Shown: piece after piece, positions 49,581-59,884 of the stretch | How positions within the stretch are numbered: position 1 is the stretch's first letter | Layout: each line of letters starts with the position of its first letter | Source: Delphinus delphis | Taxonomy: Eukaryota; Chordata; Mammalia; Artiodactyla; Delphinidae | DNA length: 64,000 bases | Direction of reading: 5' to 3' | Assembly: GCF_949987515.2 (NCBI RefSeq) | Contig: NC_082696.1 | Coordinates: 62,194,447 to 62,258,446, forward strand | Made by a program: the position numbers and the translations under genes | The notes under the pieces: model-generated | Databases searched by the model: none | What the model was told of the DNA's origin: nothing | What the model saw: the letters and a program-made list of their open reading frames with translations, nothing else

Positions 49581-50399
49581 TCATTTACAATGTTAAAATC
49601 ATAATAATAGATAGAAACAAAAGCAACTCCTGAGTTTCGGGCTAGGTGTAGACAATGGTAGATATGTAGTAACCAATCTCCCATGATTTCCAAAACTACA
49701 AAGTGACTGAATTTAAAGAGAAAATTCAACAAATTATAACAATATGGCCCCACACACTCCTGTCTCTTCTCTACTCTTTAAATTATTTCTGTGGGAAAGA
49801 CAGAGGAAAAAAAAAGAAAAAAGCTATGGGGAAGACAGAGGAGAATGCTAGTGAAAGAGCCTGAGAGTTTGAGGCGGGGCTGGAGGAACCAAAAGAAACA
49901 TTAAATCCTTCCTAAATTTGAAAATTCTAAAAATGTATCGAGACACACCAGTGCATGGTATACAGGGGGATTTTTTCAAAGGGTCAAAAGCCTCATATAA
50001 ACGGTCTATCTGTAATTAAAGTGGCATCACCTTGTAAAAGACTCCATGCCTGATTTAAAGGAAGAGAATCAGCTAAAAAAGGCAAGTGTGCTTTAAAGGG
50101 ATACTCTTCCAAACACAGTTTCTGGGGAAGAAAAGGGACAAAATAAAGGTGGGTTTTTTTTGACAGTTAAATGGAGAAGTAATTAATGTTAGGCTAGGAG
50201 TCTGGTAAAATGCCCCAAAATAAATTTTTAAAAGTAAAAATTGGAATATAAAATTCATTGTAGAAAACCAAGAAATTAAAATTCACACAAATCATTTGAA
50301 ATTCATAACTATCTCCCATTAAAAAAAAATGATGAAGCAGGAGAAAACTCTAAGTCTACACTTAAAATTAATTTGAAAACCACCTTAATCAGAAATCCA
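49581..50399. other. Unassigned, possibly old LINE 5' region
   Basis: Purine-rich sequence between LINE-like modules. It may be another L1M 5' UTR but is too diverged to assign. Confidence 0.35.
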
Positions 50400-50970
50400 A
50401 AATCTAAGATAAAATAAACATAATTAGGGGAAAATGAAGCAAGTTAACTTATGCCCAAGGAGAAAAAATTCAAATAAAATATGTAATTAGGGAAGAAACA
50501 ATCTAGATAACTAAGATAATATAAGGAAGACATTTTTTAAAACTGACAAAAATAAAGGAGGAGAAATGGAAAACTTGTACAGACAAACAATATTCCTGTT
50601 ATCTCAAAATCCTTGATGAAAAAGCACAACAAAACAATGAAACATAACTAATATTTAAATTTATAATGCAAGACAACCCTTCAGAAATAGAAAAAAATCT
50701 GAATGTCAAAAGGGCTCATCAGGTACCTTGGAAATTAACCCACAATATTCAACACTGAGATCTATAATAATAGAATTATCAGATTTCAAAGGTAAAATAA
50801 AATCTTCAAGGCTTTCAGGACAAAAATATCAAATGACTTGTAAAAATGAGACTAGAAATTGCAAGACCAACACACAAAGCAAAGCAGCAATGGAGATGGA
50901 TTTTTAACAAACTCAAAGGAATTGTGAACCAAAAATTTTATATCCAGCTACGCTCTCCTTCAAATATAAT
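50400..50970 (+). mobile_element. Possible third L1M/HAL1 ORF1 fragment
   Basis: GTACCTTGGAAATTAACCCA, AATAATAGAATTATCAGATT, AATCTTCAAGGCTTTCAGGA and TTATATCCAGCTACGCTCTC resemble the C-terminal portion of an old LINE ORF1. The call is tentative. Confidence 0.4.
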
Positions 50971-51119
50971 CTTTTACTGTTGAAAGCAGTTTTTAGCACA
51001 TAAGTAATGATGAGATTCTACATCCATCAACCCCTCCTCAGACATCTGCTTAGAGGATGTTTCATTCATCTCAATGGCAGAGCTTGTTATATTTCTCCCA
51101 TCTTTAAAAAAAATAACAA

Positions 51120-51520
51120 AAACAACTTTGTTTATCCTCTATATTACTTCTTTTCTATTTCATTGATATTTGACTATTAATCTTTTGTCACTTAATCACC
51201 CTTTCTTTGTGTTTATTCTGTTTTTATTTTTGTGACATCTTAATATGGACTTTTACTCATTAATTTTCAACTTTTTATTTTATAATATGTTTTAATGTTA
51301 CACATTTCTGTCAAATATGTATTTTTTCAATCTTACAAGTATATATGTAGAGTTTTATTACTACTCAATTTTAAAATTATCTTTAATTTTCATTGTGATC
51401 TTTCCTTTAAACGTATTTTATTTTGGGGCATCTTTTAAATTATTCAGTACTTGGTAATTTCAATGTATTTTTTAAGCCTCTATAATGATTGTGCTGTGGT
51501 TTGGGGATGTTATATTTTCA
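51120..51520 (-). mobile_element. Possible ancient L1 ORF2 fragment
   Basis: TTTCATTGTGATCTTTCCTT, then TTGGGGCATCTTTTAAATTA and TTGGTAATTTCAATGTATT match, in reverse, the L1 ORF2 segment after the endonuclease. Strongly eroded. Confidence 0.4.
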
Positions 51521-51589
51521 AAGGCTATTTGGGGTAGTTTACTAAGTATTTACTTATTTGTTGAGAGGTGTTATCTGAGAGGTAATATG

Positions 51590-51845
51590 GAATTAGTTAA
51601 CCATATAGACTTTGGAGCAAAATGATGGATTTAAATACTAATTCTGCCATTTAACAGTTATATACTTTCTAATCACCCTCTTTGGGTTCTTCACCTGTAA
51701 AATGGATATAGTAGAAGTATCCTACCTATGTGTTATTTACAACAATTAAATTACTTAATATATTTAAATATTCTTAACATTTTCTGGCATATAGTAAGAG
51801 CTATACAAAATATAGCTAATTTATTAATATGGCAACTAATGTAAA
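51590..51845 (+). mobile_element. MIR SINE
   Basis: TAGACTTTGGAGCAAAATGA, AATTCTGCCATTTAACAGTT, TTCACCTGTAAAATGGATAT, CCTACCTATGTGTTATTTAC and TTTTCTGGCATATAGTAAGA form a nearly complete MIR in the forward direction. Confidence 0.9.
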
Positions 51846-52214
51846 ATAACTTCTGTAAATATTTAATGTTTACTTCCTTTTAAATGCAAAATTCTATACA
51901 TATCTAATATATCTAGCTTGATAATTGTATTTTTAAATTAATCTTTGTCATCACTCATTGTTCTGTCTGATATCTCCATGTTTGAGAGATATGTGTGAAA
52001 ATCACCCAGCCTCATGATGGATTTATATAATTCATCAAGGAACAGATAAGTTTCACTTTATATAAACAGGAAATTAGAAAAGGTACTAAAATGATTTTGC
52101 AAGATTAATATAACACTATTAAGTAAATATAGCTAGCATAGGAAATGGAAAATATGGCCCAATGTCACTTAAAACATAAATGTTAATAATAGCAAAAGAA
52201 TATATTAGGATCTG

Positions 52215-52665
52215 CAGATTCTAGTCCCAATAATACTTGTCTCCTAGGATTTATGCTCTTGTTTAGTCCCCTCACTCATTCAGTTGAGGCTGGCTTATTT
52301 AACCAATAGAATTAAACAGAAGTGACAGTATGTGACTTCCAAGACTCTGTCACAAAAGGTATTGTATTTTCCAGCATCGTCTCTTGGATTGTTCATTCTG
52401 GTGGAAGTCATGCTCCACATAATGAGGAAGTTCAAGAACTCCTATGATAAGGCCCACAAAGGGAAGAAACAATTTGCTGGCATCAATTGCCAGGCATGTG
52501 AATAAGCCTTTGAGAAAGTGGATCCTCCAGCCCTAGTCAAGACGTTGCATCTCTATTCATCATGTAGGAAATTCTGAACTGCAAATATCATAGGAAATAA
52601 TAAATGATTATTGTTTGTGTAAGTTATTTGTTATGTAGCAGTAGATAAGTGATACAGATTTTTCA
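52215..52665 (+). mobile_element. MLT1-type LTR (ERVL-MaLR)
   Basis: TTTATGCTCTTGTTTAGTCC, TTAACCAATAGAATTAAACA, AAGTGACAGTATGTGACTTC, TCACAAAAGGTATTG, CTTGGATTGTTCATTCTGG and a 3' end with AATAATAAATGATTATTG then TTTGTTATGTAGCAGTAGAT follow the order of MLT1-like LTRs. It is an ancient solitary LTR with no internal retroviral genes. Confidence 0.7.
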
Positions 52666-52898
52666 AATAATAATACTTCATGTGCACGTTGAGTTAAAGA
52701 ATAAAAGGTAAATATAGCTGAACCTAGGAAATTTTATCTACAAAATGATCTAAATTGAGAAAAATGAAATGAGGAAGACCAATAGGAAAAAAAGTATAAA
52801 ACTTAACTGGAGGGCAAAAAAAAAGGACTTAGCAGTTGGATACACCTTATCAAAGATCTGTATGGAAGACTCACCATAGAAAATAAGACATTTCTTTT
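52666..52898. other. Unassigned, possibly old L1
   Basis: AT-rich. It may belong to the old plus-strand L1 that resumes after 53403. Confidence 0.35.
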
Positions 52899-52915
52899 AA
52901 AATTACTGTATTACT

Positions 52916-53386
52916 CAGCCATAAAAAGGAACGAAATTGGGTCATCTGTAGAGACATGGATGGACTTAGAGAGCGTCATACAGAGTGAAGTAAGTCAGAA
53001 AGAGAAATACAAGTATCGTATATTAACGTGTATATGTGGAATCTAGAAAAATGGTATAGATGATCTTATTTGCAAAGCAGAAATAGAGACACAGACATAG
53101 AGAACAAATGTATGGATACCAAGAGGGAAACGGGGGGATGGGAGGAATTGGGAGATTGGGATTGACCCATATACGCTATTGATACTATGTATAAAATAGA
53201 TAACTAATGAGAACATACTGTAGAGCACAGGGAACTCTGCTTAATGCACTGTGGTAAACTAAATGGGAAGGAAATTTTAAAAAAAAAGGATATATGTATA
53301 TGTATAGCTGATTCATTTTGCTGTACAGTAGAAACTAACAACATTTTAAAGCAACTATACTCCAACAAACATTAACTAAAAAAATA
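52916..53386 (+). mobile_element. 5'-truncated LINE-1 3' end
   Basis: It starts inside the end of ORF2 (CAGCCATAAAAAGGAACGAA). It runs through GAGTGAAGTAAGTCAGAAAG and the 3' UTR (GAGCACAGGGAACTCTGCTT) to an A-rich end. The probable target duplication is AAAATTACTGTATTACT at 52899-52915 and AAAATTATTATATTACT at 53387-53403, with two mismatches. Confidence 0.88.
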
Positions 53387-53559
53387 AAATTATTATATTA
53401 CTGCAAAGTAATCTGAATAAAATTCAAAAAACTATAACAGAACTTTATAAGTCCATTTGAAAAGTCTTATGGGAGAAAAAATACACAGGAATTACCAAGA
53501 TGACAAATAACACTGAGAAGGAATTCCTGTAGAAAATGTCAGCCATAAGAAGAAGCTAT

Positions 53560-53780
53560 AGAAATTAAAACACACTACAATTTTTAAATATCATACCTCC
53601 ATTAATTCAATAAATCTATTTTTGGAAATTCATCTTAGAAAAATACACACATAGGCAATGACATGTGTATTAGGAAAACCATTGTTTACAAGACAAAATA
53701 ATCAACAATGGCATAGTCAAAATACCACAATAGAGTTTAAATGGAATGCTATGCAGCAGATAAAAATGCTAGTATTCCAT
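53560..53780 (+). mobile_element. Ancient L1M ORF2-end fragment
   Basis: GGAAATTCATCTTAGAAAAA, TTGTTTACAAGACAAAATAA and AAATGGAATGCTATGCAGCA follow the last part of L1M ORF2. Strongly diverged. The younger L1 at 52916-53386 may have inserted into it. Confidence 0.6.
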
Positions 53781-53789
53781 AAATATTTT

Positions 53790-54164
53790 TTCTTCCAGTT
53801 TTATTGTGATATAACTGACATACAGCACTGTGTAAGTTTAAAGGGTACAGCATAAATATTTGACTTAAATACATCAGGAAATGATTACCACCATTGGTTT
53901 AGTGAACATCCATCATTTCATATAGATACAAACTAAAAGAAAAAGAAAAAAATTTCTTTGTGAAAAAATTCTTTGGATTTCCTCTCTCAACTTTTATATA
54001 TAACATAGGTGTGTCAGCTACATGGTACATTGTACATCCCTAGTTATTTATTTTATAACTGGAAGTTTGCACCTTTTGATTACCTTCATCCAATTCCCCT
54101 TACCCCTACCCCCTGCCCTTGGTAACCACAAATATGATATCTTTTTCTATAAGTTATTTATTTA
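53790..54164 (-). mobile_element. Old L1 3' UTR fragment
   Basis: TTTATTGTGATATAACTGAC, TACAGCACTGTGTAAGTTTA, GAAATGATTACCACCATTGG, AACATCCATCATTTCATATA and CTTGGTAACCACAAATATGA form an L1MA/L1MB-like 3' end on the minus strand. It is cut off by the younger L1 at about 54165. Confidence 0.8.
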
Positions 54165-54496
54165 TTTAACATCTTTATTGGAGTATAATTGTTTCACAAA
54201 GGTGTGTTAGTTTCTGCTTTATAACAAAGTGAATCAGCTATATATATACATACATGCCCATATCTCCTCCCTCTTACATCTCCCTCCAACCCTCCCTATC
54301 CCACACCTCTAAGTGGTCACAAAGCACCGAGCTGATCGCCCTGTGCTATGTGGCTGCTTCCCACTAGCTATCTGTCTTATATTTGGTAGGGTAGGTAAGT
54401 CCATGCCACTCTCTCACTTCATCCCAGCTTACCCTTCCTCCTCCCAATGTCCTCAATTCTATTCTCTACATCTGCATCTTTATTCCTGTCTTGCCC

Positions 54497-57400
54497 CTAC
54501 ATTCTTAGGACCATTTTTTTAGATTCTATATCGATGTCTTAGCATACAGTGTTTTTCCTTTTCTGACTTACTTCACTCTGACAGATTCTAGGTCCATCCA
54601 CCTCACTAGAAATAATTCAATTTCATTTTTTTTTATGGCTCAGTAATATCCCATTGTGTATATGTGCCACATCTTCTTTATCCATTCATCTGTCGATGGA
54701 CACTTAGGTTGCTTCCATGTCCTGGTTATTGTAAATAGAGCTGCAATGAACATTGTGGTGCATGACTCTTTTTGAATTATGGTTTTCGCGTGGTATATGC
54801 CCAGTAGTGGGATTGCTGGGTTGTATGGTAGTTCTATTTTCAATTTTTAAGGAACCTCCATACAGTTCTCCATAGTGGCTGTATCGCTTTACATTCCAAC
54901 CAATAGTGCAAGAGGGTTCCTTTTTCTCCACACCCTCTCCAGCATTTATTGTTTGTAGATTTTTTGATGATGGCCATTCTGACTGGTGTGAGGTGATACT
55001 TCATTGTAGTTTTGACTTGCATTTCTCTAATGTTTAGTGATGTTGAGATTCCTTTCTTTTGTCTGTTGGCAATCTGTATATCTTCTTTGGGAAATGTCTA
55101 TTTAGGTTCTCTACCCATTTTTGGATTGGGTAGTTTGTTTTTTCGATGTTGAACTGCACGAGCTGCTTGTAAATTTTGGAGATTACTCCTTTGTCAGTTC
55201 CTTCATTTACAAATACTTTCTCCCATTCTGAGGGCTGTCTTTTCATCTTGTTTTTGGTTTCCTTTGCTGTGCAAAAGCTTTTAAGTTTCATTAGGGCCCA
55301 GTCGTTTATTTTTGTTTTTATTTCCATTTTTCTAGGAGGTGGGTCAAAAAGGATTTCCTGTGATTTATGTCATAGAGTGTTCTAACTATGTTTTCCTCTA
55401 AGAGTTTGATAGTGTCTGGCCTTATATTTAGGTCTTTAATCCATTTTGAGTTTATTTTTGTGTATAGTGTTAGGGAGTGTTCTAATTTCATTCTTTTACA
55501 AGTAGCTGTCCACTTTTTCCAGCACCACTTATTGAAGAGGTTGCCTTTTCTCCATTGTATATTCTTGCCTCCTTTATCAAAAAAAACAGGTGACCATATG
55601 TGTGTGGGTTTATCTCTGGGCTTTCTATCCTGTTCCATTGATCTATATTTCTGTTTTTGAGCCAGTACCATACTGTCTTGATTACTGTAGCTTTGTAGTA
55701 GTCTGAAGTCTGACAGGCTGATTCCTCCAGCTCCATTTTTCTTTCTCAAGATTGCTTTGGCTATTTGGGGTCTTTTGTGTTTCCATGTAAATTGTGAAAT
55801 TCTTTGTTCTAGTTCTGTGAAAAATGCCAGTGGTAGTTTGATAGGGATTGCATTGAATGTGTAGATTGCTTTGGGTAGTCATTCTCACAAGGTTGATTCT
55901 TCCAATCCAAGAACATGGTATCTCTCCATCTGTTTGTATCATCTTTAATTTCTTTCATCAGTGTCTTATAGTTTTCTGCATATTGGTCTTTTGTCTCCTT
56001 AGGTAGGTTTATTCCTAGGTATTATATTCTTTTTGTTGCAGTGGTAAATGGGAGTGTTTCTTTAATTTCTCTTTCAAAGTCTTCATCATTAGTGTATAGA
56101 AATGCAAGAGATTTCTATGCATTAATATTGCATCCTGCAACTTAACCAAATTCATCGATTACCTCTAATAGTTTTCTGGTAGCGTCTTTAGGATTCTCTA
56201 TGTATAGTATCATGTCTTCTGCAAATAGTGACAGCTTTACTTCTTTTCCAATTTGTATTCCTTCTATTTCTTTTTCTTCTCTGATTGCTGTGGCTAAAAC
56301 TTCCAAAATTATGTTGAATGATAGTGGTGAGAGTGGGCAACCTTGTCTTGTTCCTCGTTCCTGATCTTAGTGGAAAGGGTTTCACTTTTTTATCACTGAG
56401 AATGATGTTGGCTGTGGGTTTGTCATATATGGCCTTTATTATGTTGAGGTAAGTTACAACTGTGCCTACTTTCTTGAGGGTTTTTATCATAAATGGGTGT
56501 TGAATTTTGTCAAATGTTTTTCTGCATCTTTTGAGATGACCATATGGTTTTTCTCCTTCAATTTGTTAATATGGTTTATCACATTGAATGATTTGCATAT
56601 ATTGCAGAATCCTTCCTTTCCTGGGATAAACCCCACATGATCATGGTGTATGATCCTTTTAATGTGCTTTTGGATTCTGTTTGCTAGTATTTTGTTGAGG
56701 ATTTTGGCATCTATGTTCATCAGTGATATTGGCCTGTAGTTTTCTTTCTTTGTGACATCCTTGTCTGGTTTTGGTATCAAGGTGATGGTGGCCTCGTAGA
56801 AGGAGTTTGGGAGTGTTCCTCCCTCTGCTATATTTTGGAAGAGTTTGAGAAGGATAGGTGTTAGCTCTTCTCTAAATGTTTGATAGAATTCGCCTGTGAA
56901 GCCATCTGATCCTGGGTTTTGTTTGTTGGAAGACTTTTAATCACAGACTCAATTTCAGTGCTTGTGATTGTTCTATTTATATTTTCTATTTCTTCCTGGT
57001 TCAGTCTCAGAAGCTTGAGCTTTTCTAAGAATTTGTCTATTTCTTCCAGGTTGTCCTTTTTATTGGCTTATAGTTGCTTGTAGTAATCTCTCATGATCCT
57101 TTGTATTTCTGTAGTGTCAGCTGTTACATCTCCTTTCTCATTTCTAATTCTATTTATCTTAGTCTTCTCCTTTTTTTTTTTAAGATGAGTCTGGCTAATG
57201 GTTTAACAATTTTGTTTATCTTCTCATAGAACAGCTTTTAGTGTCATTGATCTTTGCTATCATTTCCTGCATTTCTTTTTCATTTATGTCTCATCTGATA
57301 TTTACGATTTCTTTCCTTCTGCTAACCTTGGGGTTTTTTTGTCCTCTGTCTCTAATTGCTTTAGGTGTAAGGTTAGATTGTTTATTTGAGATGTTTCTTG

Positions 57401-58322
57401 TTTCTTGAGGTAGGATTTTATTGCTATAAACTTCACTCTTAGAACTGCTTTTGCCGCATCCCATAGGTTTTGGGTTGTCGTGTTTTCATTGTCATTTGTT
57501 TCTAGGTAGTTTTTGATTTCCTCTTTGATTTCTTCAGTGATCTCTTGGTTATTAAGTAGTGTACTGTTTAGTCTCTATGTGTTTGTATTTTTTACAGATT
57601 TTTTTCCTGTTATTGATATCTAGTCTCATAGTGTTGTGGTCGGAAAAGATACTTAATATGATTTCAATTTTCTTAAATTTACCAAGGCTTGATTTGTGAC
57701 CCAAGATATGATCTATCCTGGAGAATGTTCCATGAGCACTTGAGAAGAAATCGTATTCTGTTGTTTTTGGATGGAATATCCTATAAATAACAATTAAGTG
57801 CATCTTGTTTAATGTATCATTTAAAGCTTGTGTTTACTTATTTATTTTCATTTTGCATGATCTGTCCATTGGTGAAAGTGGGGTGTTGAAGTTCCCTACT
57901 ATGATTGTGTTACTGTCGATATCCCCTTTTATGGCTGTCAGCATTTGGCTTATGTATTGAGGTGCTCCTATGTTGGGTGCATAAATATTTACAATTGTTA
58001 TATCTTCTTCTTGGATTGATCCCTTGATCATTATGTAGTGTCCTTCTTTGTCTCTTGTAATAGTCTTTGTTTTAAAGTCTACTTTGTCTAATATGAGAAT
58101 TGCTACTCTAGCTTTCTTTTGATTTCCATTTGCATGTAATATCTTTTTCCATCCCCTCACTTTCAGTTTGTATGTGTCCCTAGGTCTGAAGTGTGTCTCT
58201 TGTAGACAGCATATATATGGGTCTTGTTTTTGTATCCCTTTAGCCAGTGTATGTCTTTTGGTTGGAGCATTTAATCCATTTACAATTAAGGTAGTTATTG
58301 ATATGTATGTTCCTTTTACCAT
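54497..58322 (-). pseudogene. L1 ORF2 remnant (endonuclease and reverse transcriptase)
   Basis: ORF2p of L1 nicks DNA with an N-terminal APE-like endonuclease and copies L1 RNA with a central reverse transcriptase. The start near 58322 reads MVKGTYISITTLIVNGLNAP, with the expected VNGLN. LQETH (metal-binding Glu) and YAPN follow. The usual GDFN reads GNFNTPLS, so the catalytic Asp is changed to Asn. A frame break follows. A second piece (57803-57552) has SRIDHILGHK and SDHN. RT pieces include [20 protein letters not shown] (56780-56487). The FADD box near 56220-56235 reads FAED, so one metal-binding Asp is Glu. The C-terminal part is split over 55942-54640 and has a stop at YTMGYY. The length, about 1,275 codons, equals an intact ORF2, so decay was by point changes and small indels. 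Confidence 0.93.
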
Positions 58323-58380
58323 TTTCTTATTTGTTTTGGGTTTGTTTTTGTAGGTCTTTTCCTTCTCTTGTGTTTCCTGC

Positions 58381-59282
58381 CTAGAGAAGTTCCTCTAGCA
58401 TTTGTTGTAAAGTTGGTTTCCTAAAGCATTTGTGGTCCTGAATTCTCTTAATTTTGGCTTGTCAGTAAAGGTTTTAATTTCTCCATCACATCTGAATGAC
58501 ATCTTTGCTAGGTAGAGAAATCTTGGTTGTAGGTTTTTCCCTTTCATCACTTTAAATATGTCCTGCCACTCTCTTCTGGCTTGCAGAGTGTCTGCTGAAA
58601 GATCAGCTGTTAACTCATGGGGATTCCCTTGTATGTTATTTGTTTTTTTTCCCTTGATGCTTTTAATATTTTTTCTTTGTATTTAATTTTCGATAGTTTG
58701 ATTCATGTGTCTTGGCATGTTTTTCCTTGGATTTATCCTGTATGGGACTCTCTCCACTTCCTGGACTTGATTGGCTAATTCCTCTCCCATATTAGGGAAG
58801 CTTTGAACTATAATCTTTTCAAATATTTTCTCAGTCTCTTTCTTTTTCTCTTGTCCTTCTGGTATCCCTATAATTCGAATGTTGGTGCATTTAATGTTGT
58901 CTCAGAGGTCTCTGAGACTGTCCTCAATTCTTTTCATTCTTTTTTCTTTATTCTGCTCTGTGGTAGTTATTTCCACTATTTTGTCTTCCAGGTTACTTCT
59001 CTGTTCTTCTGCCTCAGTTATTCTGCTATTGATTCCTTCTAGAGAGTTTTTAATTTCATTTATTGTGTTGTTCACCATTGTTTGTTTTCTCTTTAGTTCT
59101 TATAAGTCCTCGTTAAACGAGTCTTGTATTTTCTCCATTCTATTTCCAAGATTTTGCATCATCTTTACTGTCATTATTCTGAATTCTTTTTCATGTAGAC
59201 TGCTTATTTCCTCTTCATTTGTTTGGTCTGGTAGGTTTTTACCTTGCTCTTTCATCTGGTGTGTGTTTCTCTGCCTTCTCAT
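58381..59282 (-). pseudogene. L1 ORF1 remnant (RNA-binding chaperone)
   Basis: ORF1p coats L1 RNA as a coiled-coil trimer with a central RRM and a C-terminal domain. The start at 59282 reads MRRQRNTHQMKEQGKNLPDQ, then KEFRIMTVKMMQNLGNRMEK, typical of the N-terminus and the start of the coiled coil. A stop falls at about 59100. RRM-like sequence (IRIIGIPEGQEKKKE) lies near 58860. The C-terminal LQARREWQDIFKVMKGKNLQ lies near 58545-58590. The terminal QQMLEELL ends with a stop at 58381-58383. At about 300 codons it is close to family length but split by stops and frameshifts. ORF2 begins about 58 bp downstream. Confidence 0.88.
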
Positions 59283-59565
59283 CTTACTTCCCTTACTGTG
59301 TTTGGGGTCTCCTTTTCACAGGCTGCAGGTTCGCAGTTCCCATTCTTTTTGGTGTCTTCCCCCAATGGCTTAGGTTGGTTCAGTGTGTTGTGTAGGCTTC
59401 CTGGTGGAGCAGACTGGTGCCTGTGTCCTGTTCGATGAGGCTGGATCTTGTCTTTCTGGTGGGCAGGACTGTGTCCGGTGGTGTGTTTTGGGGTGTCTGT
59501 GACCTTATTATGATTTTAGGCAGCCTCTCTGCTAATGGGTGGGGTTGTGTTCCTATCTCGCTTGT

Positions 59566-59779
59566 TTTTTTTTTTTTTTTTTTTTTTGTGGTACGTGGGC
59601 CTTTCACTGTTGTGGCCTCTCCCGTTGCGGAGCACAGGCTCCGGACATGCAGGCTCAGCGGCCATGGCTCATGGGCCTAGCCGCTCCGCGGCATGTGGGA
59701 TCTTCCCAGACCGGGGCACGAACCCGTGTTCCCTGCATTGGCAGGCAGACTCTCAACCACTGCACCACGAGGGAAGCCC
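59566..59779 (-). mobile_element. CHR SINE, short form, abutting the L1 5' end
   Basis: A T-run of about 23 (59565-59587) is followed by GTGGTACGTGGGCCTTTCAC, ending CACGAGGGAAGCCC at about 59779. All the short-form body is present. Unlike the other SINE copies here, the bases before the T-run (CTATCTCGCTTG) and after the SINE head (AATCAGGTTACC) do not match, so no target duplication is seen. Confidence 0.95.
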
Positions 59780-59884
59780 AATCAGGTTACCTATTTTTGA
59801 GAACTGCATTCAGTTCTTACATGAAATCTATTTTTCATAGACAATTTTAATTACAATATTTTGGAATTAGATAACAGTGATGGT

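Larger units (their letters stand above)
54165..59565 (-). mobile_element. Near-complete but inactive LINE-1
   Basis: A minus-strand L1 of about 5.4 kb. It has an A-rich tail with AAATAAATA at 54150-54175 and a 3' UTR of about 330 bp (54165-54496). A full-length but broken ORF2 occupies about 54497-58322 and a broken ORF1 58381-59282. About 280 bp of 5' UTR remain, to 59565, where a CHR SINE abuts. The layout is that of a cetartiodactyl L1 and similarity is even along the element, so this is the youngest large element here. Stops and frameshifts in both ORFs make it immobile. I could not find a target duplication. Confidence 0.93.

Noticed and set aside
58879..59373. 164-codon plus-strand open frame
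   Set aside because: It is antisense to the L1 ORF1 remnant. The true similarity is on the minus strand.
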